64,000 nt of DNA from the NCBI GenBank assembly GCA_036023115.1, contig JAYKKT010000059.1:10728501-10792500 (forward strand). The letters run 5' to 3'. The position numbers and the translations under genes were made by a program. Below the pieces are notes generated by a model, which worked only from the letters and a program-made list of their open reading frames with translations, was not told the origin of the DNA and did not search any database. This document shows positions 34,307 through 44,574 of the stretch, in pieces (position 1 is the stretch's first letter; each line of letters opens with the position of its first letter). This DNA comes from Brasenia schreberi (taxonomy: Eukaryota > Streptophyta > Magnoliopsida > Nymphaeales > Cabombaceae).

Positions 34307-34419
34307 ATCTCCATGTTCGAATGATAAATTTCAATAGCACGCATGACTCAGATAGAAATTATAAGAGAAAATATGCAAAACTAAACGAAAAATGACAAGA
34401 TATATTGCACACTTAGAAT

Positions 34420-35260
34420 AAAAAATCCAGGATATATAATTAAAACTAAAGAGATAAACAACTCTTTAGAAGACATAAAAGAATTTAAAATGTATATAAC
34501 TGACTTATTAAAATTAGGAGTTATCAGACCCTCTAAAAGTCCTCATAGATCAGCAACATTTATAGTTAATAAACATAGTGAACAAGTAAGAGGAAAGTCC
34601 ATAATGGTGATAAATTATAAAAGACTAAATGATAATACTAAAGATGATAGTTATACTATCCTAAATATAGAACAACTAATAAATGGCATTTAAACATCCA
34701 AAATATTTAGTAAATTCGATTGCAAATCTGGATTTTGGCAAGTAAAAATGCACCCAAAAAGCCTACAATATAAGCCATTTACCTGTCCCTTAGGATTATA
34801 CAAATGGCTAGTAATGCCATTTGTTCTTAAAAATGCACCTAATATTTTTCAAAGAAAAATAGACAATTGTTTAGAAGATTTAAAAGAATCCGTACTAGTA
34901 TATATAGATGATGTATTAGTCTTTTCAAAAAATAAATAGGAACATCTAAGACACTTAAAAATAGTTTTCTATAGATTATAAAACATGGTATAATAATTAG
35001 CCAAAAGAAAATGAAATTATATAAACAATATATAAATTTCATAGGAGCTAATATAGGAAAAGGTTACATAAAATTACAACCCCATATCTCTGAAAAATAA
35101 AAAAAATCCTGATAAATTAGAAGAAACAATAGAATTACAATTTTTTTTAGGATTACTTAATTATGCCAGACCATATCTTAAAGACATAGGAAAAATTACA
35201 GCACAAATCTTCCAAATTAGTTTCAGAAGTTTCGTTTATGGAACAACTACAACTAATTCT
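34420..35260 (+). pseudogene. Caulimovirid reverse transcriptase fragment, inverted relative to its RNase H
   Basis: Shows LLKLGVIRPSKSPHRSATF, SKFDCKSGFWQVKMHPKS, MPFVLKNAPNIFQRKIDN and the catalytic VYIDDVLVFS. A TAA at about 34691 and later stops break it. The RT and the RNase H at 34001-34306 point away from each other, so the locus was rearranged during or after integration. Confidence 0.88.
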
Positions 35261-35549
35261 TTTAGTTTTTACATGATCCTGGATTTTGAAGGGGTGTCCA
35301 CCATGCTTCTCTTGTAACTCTAATGTAGTCAGTTGGTGATAAAATTCAATAGGGCAAAGGCTAGTAAATTTTGAAATTTAAACATAATTTCGGTCTAGGG
35401 TAATACTACTACCATTTCCATCAAGGAGAAAATTGATTCCAAGGACAAATTGTTCTTGGAGGCGTAAAGGTTTTGTCCTTCTGCCAATCTAAAAAGTTTA
35501 TTAATTCTGATGTAGAAACTTTTGCATGAGCGGTACTCAGAAAAAGAAA

Positions 35550-36190
35550 TTCTAATATGAGAAACAACCTCAGAACCTATGTCAGAATGTAAAGAACTTA
35601 TGAACATAGGATTTGTAGATAGTGAAATTTCAGAACAAACAATAGTAGTCAGCCCTTATAGTACAGAAACTTTAATAGAAGGACAAGGTATATACCTCAG
35701 AAGAGCATATAGTGATTATAGAGTTGAAAATGAATAACAAAACAGAAAGACAAAAGGAAAAAGATTTCCTTTAGAACCAAAAATAAAATATAGAAGTAAA
35801 AATAAAGGATATGTATTAAACCTAACAGCCCATGATATGCAAATGTGGGATTATGTTATAGAAACATGAAAATCAGAAGTAGTAGGTCCAATATCTAAAC
35901 AAATTTAGCACAACAAAGTGTTGTAGAAATGTATAAATACTTAGAAACATTTTTAGGTGAAACTGTAAAAGCTATGTGGAAAAGTTTTAAGCTAGGAAAA
36001 ACATTAGATTATAATACCCTAGTAAGCCTAGGACCAAATCCTTATAATTTTGTAAACACAGTGCGTAGATTAGCAACCGAACGAGATCCTAACCAACAAA
36101 ATATAACCATTCAAATATAAGCTATCAGAAGATTAGAACAATTAACTCTCAATAATATGAGTTATGCCAAAGACTTCTTAGCAGACTTAC
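35550..36190 (+). pseudogene. Caulimovirid coat-protein-region fragment
   Basis: MYKYLETFLGETVKAMWKSF, SLGPNPYNFVNTVRRLATER, RRLEQLTL and MSYAKDFLAD match the same protein at 39948-40370 and look like the caulimovirid coat-protein core. Upstream 35580-35870 includes GYVLNLTAHDMQMWDYVIET. Several stops are present. 35270-35550 shows only weak minus-strand frames. Confidence 0.6.
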
Positions 36191-36689
36191 GGTCTAAGGT
36201 TGTATTTCCCTACTAGGTACTTGGCTTTCTCTAGTAGTTTGTTTGATTTATCTATCCATTTTCTGAGAGACTTGGTACTTGCGTCCGCAACTCATAATCT
36301 TTCCAGATTTCATGTATTTCTTTTATAAGTCATAGACATGTTTTTATATCAGAATTTGGTTTTAACAACTTTAGGTAAAGAAAAAAAATTCAAACACATG
36401 GTTTTCAAGATGACTAAATTTCTTAGTTGAGGACCGTAAGCTTGTTTCCCTGGTTTTTCATCTAATAAGAACTTTTTCTTACTGAAACTCACTTTTGTGT
36501 ACTATTTTGGCCATTCACGTCTTTCCTCAAATTTTCAGCCTTTTTTACAAGGTTTTATTAGAGGTATTTGTGAAAACTCAACGAGGTTTATGGTGAAAGA
36601 TCTTATATGCCTAGGACTAGAAATAGCCCTACTAGAGATGTTTGAATAACCTTTTGAAAACCTTTAGTTTTTAATAAAATCTGCTTCCT

Positions 36690-36880
36690 GATGCATGCAT
36701 GTGATGCAACCATGCTTATGATTTTAAAAGAAAAAACATGATAGTTTTACGACATTTCGGTCGTATAAAATAAAACTACATTACTTAATCAAACAAAACA
36801 TACCAGTTTAAGCCATTCCTATTTGTGAAGGCCCGGAAGCTTTTGAAATAAAGCTTTTACTTCTTATTCCTTAAATTACC
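36690..36880 (-). mobile_element. Second copy of the viral-derived leader
   Basis: Closely matches 31985-32170 (TTTCGGTCGTATAA, TTTTGAAATAAAGCTT, ACTTCTTATTCCTT) in the same orientation. Its right edge abuts segmental duplication copy B. Confidence 0.8.
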
Positions 36881-38278
36881 AGACACCATATGCCAGCAAA
36901 AAGGAGGTTGTAGTCCCATTGAAATATAGGTAAGGTATGGGCTTGGTCGACTATGGATAGATTTAGGTTGAGTATACTCTACGTCAGATACGGATATGAG
37001 CTGAACTTGGGTCGCCCAAAGGCTGGTTTGAAGTGAATTGGATTGGATTTGATTGGACAAGGGTTCTCTAAGGTAGACCAAGGTCTGATGGGAAACTATG
37101 GGAAGAATTAGGATATGGCTGGGGATGATAAAGGTGAATCTAGGGTCAACTTGGTCTGATTATCGAATAAGAACAAAGCATAAATACATTTGCGTGTCAT
37201 TGAAAGAATTGAAGCTGAACATCCTTCCCGTTGATTGAACAGTTATACGACACACCAAAAAGAAAGAAAGGAAAGAAAATGAGAAAGAAAAACATGATTG
37301 CTAATTCACACTTGAGGGATGTATTACAAGGGGGCTTACTAGCCCTATTTATAGTTTTTCTCAGCAACAGATACAAATAAAATAAAAGATAATTACAAAT
37401 GAAAAAGATAAGATTAAAGATTTTTCCAGCTAGATCTGAATGCTTGGATTTTTGTTGTCTCCATGCAGTAAAATCAATTTTCAGCAACATATGGATGAAT
37501 CTCACTAGAATTTAGTCTAGATACATGATAAATTTCGGGTTTCCTTTCCATATAAGTAGTTTGAAGCCATACCCACTTGAAAAACTGATTTTTTCAGCAA
37601 TAATTGGATTCTTTATAGGCTCACATTTGGATCCCAGCTGAACCAACTTAGCATTTGAATGACCCATGTCTGGGATGTCCCCTCTTGAACATGAACCATA
37701 GTTTGGCCAACCTGCTTGAGTATAGATTATTGATTTGGGGAGATTTTCATTTGTTGTAGGATAGACTAGCTTGATTTAATTTCAATACACATTTCATATT
37801 GATTATAAGTAAGTCACTTGATAAAGTTATGAAGTGGGACTTAAAGGGGTTGTCCAACACTCAAGAATTCGGCGAGGTGGATTTTGGACCAGGTTCGGTA
37901 TAAAAGTTGTATGGAGTTTCATATTCATATGTATAACATATATTATTTCAATTCACACAAAAACGTAAGGTCAAGGTTAAGGCTTTTGATCTGGTATAAA
38001 TGGATTCAGCTTATTTCGAATGTTGAACTAAGTGAGTTCAAATGGGTTTGAGTGAACCAAACTAGTGTCAAATGGGCTGGGGTCAAGTCAACCATTTAGA
38101 GTGAAATGGGCTAAGGTCGAGTGAACCATCTGGATGAACTCATTGAATTTCAAATGAACCTTACTTTATTTATTTACATAAATCACATAATAAACATATA
38201 AATCATGTTTATGTAAACTGTATATAGGACTTGTAGGGGACTTCCTTCTTCATATGTATTGAATTCATGAATTTGTTA

Positions 38279-38334
38279 GCCTCTTTGACTTTGTTCCTTT
38301 GAATATGTCGGTAAAAATTATAGATTATATACTC
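38279..38334 (-). repeat. Short RTE LINE relic in copy B
   Basis: Same relic as 27331-27386 (GCCTCTTTGACTTTGTTCCT), so it was carried by the duplication. Confidence 0.7.
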
Positions 38335-38337
38335 TTT

Positions 38338-38338
<1 letters not shown>

Positions 38339-38414
<76 letters not shown>
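38339..38414. repeat. (TA)n microsatellite expanded in copy B
   Basis: About 75 bp of TA against roughly 20 bp at the matching place in copy A (27391-27410). Confidence 0.95.
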
Positions 38415-38424
<10 letters not shown>

Positions 38425-38611
38425 TTAGTGTGTGCATGTATATATTCTCAAAATATTCACTTCAGGCCTACTGGAGTTATTAGTAATCTTTTATTTAGAC
38501 CATCATAATACATATCCTTACCAACGCAAGGTACAATGATTATGTTTGGAAAGCATAAGGCATGCATACATGCATGCAACCCCATACACATGTTGAAGTT
38601 GTCATCATGAA

Positions 38612-39476
38612 TTAACAACAGAAGATGCAAATGGGACCACCCTGAAAGCGTCCGCAAGCGCAACATGGTCCTCCTTGGCACTTTGCATAAGACCCACATG
38701 GTGCATTCCCTGCAAAATCCCAACATGCATGTCAAAGATCAAATAAACATTGTTATATCTTTTTGGAATAAGAAAGACTAAACTAGTCCTGCATAAAGAG
38801 CAGGTGGACTGGGTGAGCGCAATGTATGGTTCAAACTCGTATGGGTTAACCCCAATTGAGGCTTCAATGATAAGTACAAGGAACAAGAATTTAATAAGTT
38901 TCCAAAGCAAGTAAAGCAAGATTATAAAGGTATAGAGAGAATTCCCCATTCGATTGTTTTTATTTTGGAATAAAGTACCGTGGCCCATTTATTCTAGTTT
39001 GAGATATGACTTTGAAAAGAGAGGCATATCTACCTCATGTGGTCACCCATCCAGCTTTAGGGGGCACATCTTACATCTTTGACTATTTAAGTTTGGAAAA
39101 CTGCGGGCAGACCTCTAAGCATATCCAAGTCATGACTTTTGAACTTATTAATAGTTTATAAGTAGACCCTAGACAGGAGACCTGTAGCTATGTTCACTGC
39201 AAGTATGTTGTTTTGCCAAGATGATACATATGATTTAGCTAGTGCATTGTATTTCACTGCATAAGATATTTTTCATTATTTACTTTATGGGAAGACAAAG
39301 ATAAGCATAAGAAAAAACTTACGACTAATGCCAAGCACGCCAGAGCCAGTTGTATCATTGGGCTTGCTTATTAGGGCTCTAAGAAGGGAGTTATTGGTGC
39401 TAGCCATGGTAGGTGCTGGCGCTACTGCCATTAGAACAAGGAGGCAAGCACAGAGGAATACAAAAACCTTCTTCAT
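38612..39476 (-). CDS. Secreted cysteine-rich peptide precursor B, 83 aa, two exons
   Basis: Exon 1 is 39323-39476, the intron is 613 bp, and exon 2 is 38612-38709, with the same GTAAGT donor, TTTTGCAG acceptor and TAA stop (38612-38614). The signal peptide is MKKVFVFLCACLLVLMAVAP onward. The 32-residue eight-cysteine tail is identical in protein to copy A. Exon 2 differs from A at three bases, all synonymous (AAC/AAT, TGC/TGT, TGT/TGC). Exon 1 differs at about 18 bases and nine residues. Both copies keep open frames and splice sites, which suggests selection on the mature peptide. Family unknown to me. Confidence 0.85.
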
Positions 39477-39670
39477 AGCTGCTGATGCTCTTGTTAGATT
39501 GAGAAGAAACAACACTTGATGAATTTGCCTCTCACCATGACCCAAGGCCTTTCTCAAATAGTGTTTCCTTGCTCCAAAGATGGCAACATATATCATTTTG
39601 TTTCCCAAGTATAGTAAGAACCATAATATGCCTAGGATCTTTTTACTCGCTTATTTTCAGCCACGAGATC

Positions 39671-39680
39671 TATATATAGT
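39671..39680 (-). promoter_or_regulatory. Candidate TATA box, peptide gene B
   Basis: ACTATATATA on the minus strand, in the same relative place as in copy A. Confidence 0.45.
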
Positions 39681-39784
39681 TAGTAGCATTATATTCTACC
39701 GATATCCCACTAATATCTACAGTTTTGGATGTGCATCATTCAACTTTCATTGGATTTGTAATATCGTAAGGTTTTACAATGTAC

Positions 39785-39945
39785 TAATGTAAGCACACAC
39801 TCACACAACATAAAACATAACTCATTTAGACAGACAAGTAATATTGCATCTCCATATACTCAAAAAAGACTAAATTTTGGAAATATAGAACTTTTAATCT
39901 TACCAAGAGCCTCAAATATAGTTTTTAAGACTTTAAATAAAATAA
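39785..39945 (+). mobile_element. Caulimovirid TAV-region fragment, inverted
   Basis: The plus strand matches the reverse complement of 33720-33860 (AGACTAAATTTTGGAAATAT, CTTACCAAGAGCCTCAA). It begins right at the end of copy B. Confidence 0.85.
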
Positions 39946-40490
39946 TCTTAAAAGAAGTGTTGTTCACTACCTTTTAAGACTATATAGTGGGCTGCTCTTC
40001 CTATTGTTATGCTGTTTGGGTCAGTATGTGATTCAGTAAAGTGCTTATCCCAATCATTTTGTATTTCTAGTCCTAAAGATCCTGGTAATTTTAAAAACAT
40101 TATGTTTCTAATTTCTGTTTTATATGTATTTCCTGATATGCTATTATGGTATGTGTAGTCTGCTAAGAAGTCTTTGGCATAACTCATATTACTGAGGGTT
40201 AATTGTTCTAATCTTCTGACAACTTCTATTTGAATGGTTATATTTTGTTGGTTAGGATCTCGTCCGGTTGCTAATCTATGTACTGTATTTACAAAATTAT
40301 AAGGAGTTAGTCCTAGGCTTACTAAGGCATTATAATGTAATGTTTTTTCTAGCTTAAAACTTTCCCACATAGCTTTTACAGTTTCACCTCAAAATGTTTC
40401 TAAGTATTTATACATTTCTATGACACTATTTTCTGTACTAAATTTGTTTAGATATTGGGCTACTACTCCTGATTTTCATGTTTCTATAAC
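39946..40490 (-). pseudogene. Caulimovirid coat-protein-region fragment, second copy
   Basis: The minus-strand frame 40370-39948 reads MWESFKLEKTLHYNALVSLG, NFVNTVHRLATGRDPNQQN, RLEQLTLSNMSYAKDFLADY and LPGSLGLEIQNDWDKHF. This is the arrangement of the caulimovirid capsid core, better preserved than at 35929-36190. A stop lies just upstream. Confidence 0.65.
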
Positions 40491-40499
40491 ATAATCCCA

Positions 40500-40690
40500 C
40501 AATTGCTTCACAGTCTGTTCTAAAAATAACTTGTCTTTTTCCTAATAAGAATAGTTTAAAACTATATATGGCATAAATGACAGCCCACATTTCTAAGTCT
40601 ATACTATTTATTTTCCACTGGCATATCTACATATCTCTTCTGTTTCTTTAGGAGTGAATTCCTCTATTTTTCTAATTAAGATAGCTCCCC
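40500..40690 (-). pseudogene. Caulimovirid RNase H fragment, second copy
   Basis: DGCETGWGAILIRKIEEFTP and ETEEICRYAS, followed by stops. It matches 34130-34290 and adds the upstream RNase H strand. Confidence 0.75.
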
Positions 40691-40760
40691 ATCCAGTTTC
40701 ACATCCATCAATTGGGGTGGGTTGGGGGGACCTGACCCTGTCTCGTAGGAAAACCATCTC

Positions 40761-40838
40761 ATCGCCTTACATCCCTATCAGCTACTCAAAGAATAAAAGT
40801 GCCTTACATCCCTATCAACTACTCAAAGAATAAAAGTG
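40761..40838. repeat. 39-bp tandem duplication
   Basis: GCCTTACATCCCTATCA(G/A)CT to AATAAAAGTG occurs twice in a row. Confidence 0.9.
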
Positions 40839-41469
40839 TTTGCAATCTAGCCATTCCCTGTTTTGAATGTTCCAAATAAAGAAAAAAGAAGTCATCAAGG
40901 GACGCACGAACAAAGAACTACCATCCTTAAATGCCATCAAAGAATGAAAGAAATATTATGTGAAATCAACTCTTCCTAGATGATACTGAAAGATTGAATG
41001 AGAGTTTATATACATTCAAATCTTCATGTTCAATCATACTATTCTTGTTCCACTAGCCTTTTCCGTTCTAGTACCGATGGTTGGAAAGAAAAAACAGTTG
41101 ATTGATTGTTAGAAAAACATCCAAAGCAATCTTCATCATCGTCAGGAGGACAAGGAGTCCCGCTACTTTTTGAAGGTCAAGAAGCTCTTCACGAACAACA
41201 TCCTGCCTTAGAGAGGCTCACTCCTTGCCATCGATATGAACTGTCTAGGTCTCTCTCTCTCTCTCTTGAAAGACCACGCAAGGCTACAGCAACAGCCAGT
41301 GACTTTGAGAAGAATGTTGCAATTCAAGAATGATTCGAAGAAAGAATGGTGAACCCCAAAAGAAAAGTTATACATTTACACCCCAGGGCGGCTTTACCTC
41401 AAACCTGGCTCCGCCCCACTGCAGGCGGGTTTTCAATACTGAAAACTTTCCCCATGCAAGGCGGGTATA

Positions 41470-42150
41470 CACGAGTTGGATCAAAATTGCCATCACCATG
41501 TTGGTGATTGGGTCGAGGATGAGGCTATTGTTCAAAGAATAGTAGCAGATTTCCATAAAAACTTACAGTACTGTAATGAACACAATGAGTTCATTTGGAA
41601 GGCCACTGCGTCATCCTAGCTATGACTAGAACAACACTTCCAACAATCTGTATTTTCTAATTTTTCTTCAGCAGAAATTGGTGTTCTCTAACATTTCTTC
41701 AGTAGAAATTGGCTCAGTGTGAAACCTCTCTAAGCTCGTAGGCTGGATGGTTCTCCGGCAGCTTTCCTCCAACACTCGTGACATTTTACAAGAATTGGTT
41801 ACACAAACACTCAATGACAAGGGTAACATTAAAGAGATTAACCAAATTTCTTTCTGTCTTAATCCCTAAGTCCGGACATCTAGAATTCATTAGTCGATTC
41901 CAACCCATTTCCTTGTTCCACACATCCAAAAGATTATGACAAGGATTACATTGTATTGTTTAAAGCCGGTTCACGTCAAGGTCATCCCTCCTCTTCAAGG
42001 TGCTTTCATCCCGGGCTAAGTTATATATGATAACATCATCATAGCTAGTGAAATTAATCATAGCTTTTAGAAGATAAGAGGCAAAATGTGTCACATTATC
42101 ATCAAGATCGACTTAGAGAAAGCATATGACTATAAAGTTGACATGCATTT
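41470..42150 (+). mobile_element. L1-type LINE reverse transcriptase relic
   Basis: Reads DWVEDEAIVQRIVADFHKNL near 41503-41565, then after frame changes ISFCLNP, LKPVHVKVIPPLQGAFIPG and [12 protein letters not shown] (to about 42130). These are in the order of a plant L1 RT start. Stops and frameshifts are frequent. This is a different clade from the RTE copies. Confidence 0.7.
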
Positions 42151-42630
42151 GTCATGTAATATAGTACACCTGCCTTTCATTCGACGGGAGGTATATGGCA
42201 TCGTGATCCATCATCACTTCCTTTATTTGTTTTTTGTATAGAAAGCCTACTCACCTCATCATAGGCATGGTTTCTCAAGGTAGATTTGCCTCATTCAAAT
42301 TCATAAGGCAAGTTCCATCTATTAGTAATTCGATTTTGAAGAGGCTACAGCAAAACAACTAACCTGCACTATGGATGGATGTTGTAGACTGACTTTTGTA
42401 ACTTAATGAGAGAGAGAAAGAGCAATGATCAATTTAGAGAATGCCCATAAATTTTTATGGTCGAACGTTTTTGTTCACAGTAGTACCTTCCGTTTGATAT
42501 AAATTTTGTATATAGCAGCATAATTCATTTGATATAGATTTCATCACACGCTTATGTTTGAAAATTTAGACCATAAATAACTTCTTGATGCTGCAAAAGA
42601 ATTCTCCCATAGAATCAATAAACAAAAATT

Positions 42631-43560
42631 TGTTGGAGTTGGGGGCTTTTGGAGACTGGCTTCCTACCAGGGACAATGGCTTTTCTAGGAAAAATTGATG
42701 AATCCGCTTCTAAATGTTGACAACTTTGGATTCTGCAGAAAATATGCTTTTCCTATAGTGTATCGGTAAATTGGATTGCGCTCGGGATCCATATTTTTAG
42801 AATCATGCACCAAATCAGTATTTTCTTGTATATATCAAGAAACGACAATCAATATTTGCTCCAAAATGTCATGAAATGATGTTTACTTCAAAATACTAGA
42901 AACCGAAATCTTTATCGGTGAACACCCGAACACTCTTGTAACAAAAGGATTAGTGTGTGACTCTCTTCCAAGCATGCTAGAGCACTGTCATTTAGGGCAT
43001 TTCGTTGCTCCCGAATCATACCTCTGCAGATGCAGAAGACTCTGATGATTGCCTACAGGATACAATGAAAAACCCTTGACTCTCCTTGCATGAGAATAAT
43101 CAAGTCTTTCATAATATTGGTACACCAAGATGTCTAAGGTACTATCCTCCCTTTTGCATGCTTAAAGAAAAGTGTAGTAAAAGGTTTTGAAAAGAATATT
43201 TTGTAAAGAAAAACTAATAAGAGAGGGAGAATTTCAACTTAGGTTCTAATTTATAATGGCTTTATATTGAATGTTTGTAGGCAGGAAATGTGGCTTTTCA
43301 GCCATATAATTTGTCTTTAATGTTTTGTTTGAAACTATCAATACATATCCCTTTTCAATTTCCTAGATGATACATGGCTATTCATCTAAGAGCAACTTAA
43401 ATGCTCCTTATCAACAATTACTATGCCAACTTAAGCACCTCTTGAAGAGCATTAACTAAAAACTTTAATAGCTCTGCTTTAAGTCATGTTCATTACATCC
43501 TCTATAAGACATTTAAATGTTCATGAGGAAATACTTTATTTTGAAATTATCTCCACAATC
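42631..43560 (-). repeat. 3' LTR-like repeat of the second copia element
   Basis: Alignable to 47637-48370 with common blocks such as CTCTTCCAAGCATGCTA/CTCTTCAAGGCAAGCTA. It has an extra block of about 230 bp not present in the right copy. The inner boundary is uncertain. Confidence 0.6.
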
Positions 43561-44574
43561 CCATTATTTTGAAAGCCACCATCTTGAAAATCTTATACCT
43601 TTAAGAGTATCTTGTGATTTGAATATATATCTAGTAAGAGGTCGAGTTCTTACTCACCCAAATTAGAATGATAGGAAGCCTTGAACCATCTAATCTATTT
43701 GAACAAGCATGTACAACTTACATATATGATTTAAGTATCAACAAAGCCACAATTCAAGGTGCCACTTTTATAATGGCCTTGTGTCCACTATTCTCTCTCA
43801 TTCACTTCAAACTGAGGTAGGTCAACTCCATCGAAGTGCCTCTCACAAGAGTGGTCTAATAGATACCTACTATGAGAGTATATCTCAACTTGTTCTTACT
43901 ACTTTATGAGATCAAGTACTTTTACCTTGGGATGATTAATTAGCAGGTATTTGCAACTACACTAATAATGTATTTTCGCCCCTTGAACTCAAGACTTGAT
44001 GTTACTCAAGTAGAGTCGAATTTCCATTGTCGGTGGTTTAATTAGCAGGCTTGAGACCCATCTCAATTAATACTTTATGCACCAAACCCTTTGTGAGACC
44101 ATTCATTAAAAAATTTGCAAGATTGAATTTTGATCTTATATAGATAACGGATATAATCTCATTCTTCACCAGATCTCTCTCTCACGTAATTGTCTTAGAC
44201 CAATATATCTAGATTTGTTTTTATACGTCTAGCAATATATAATTATGTACTTTGACTAACATAATTTATCGATACAAGTATCATTGGCTTTGGCCATATT
44301 GAGATCTCATGAAGTACATTTGTACCTTTCCTATCATTACTAAAGCAATAAATTTGACAGACATCATGGAGTCAGCAATACATGTTTGTTTCTTTAAAAC
44401 CTAAGAAATTGCACCCAATAAACCGTGAACACCCATTTTCTTTCAAAAGCATGGCCTTCCATATAAGTTATCCAAGTGACATCCGAATATCCTTATAAGA
44501 CCGAAGTATTTTCATTATAGACTAAGTTATGTTGTTATTCTCTTCAAGCATTTTAATACTCATCAAATAACTTG

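Larger units (their letters stand above)
31960..34320 (-). mobile_element. Endogenous caulimovirid (pararetrovirus) block: RNase H, viroplasmin-like ORF, promoter, leader
   Basis: Read on the minus strand the order is RNase H (34306-34001), a TAV/viroplasmin-like ORF (33944-33240), a tandemly duplicated promoter region (32711-32300), a TATA box (32289-32281) and a leader (32280 to about 31960). That is the order of a caulimovirus-type genome across its pregenomic promoter. The ORFs carry stops, so this is an old integrated copy and not an infectious one. Confidence 0.8.
36890..39783. repeat. Segmental duplication copy B (with peptide gene)
   Basis: Direct repeat of 26001-28790. It is bordered on both sides by endogenous caulimovirid sequence (leader at 36690-36880, TAV fragment at 39785-39945). 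Confidence 0.93.
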
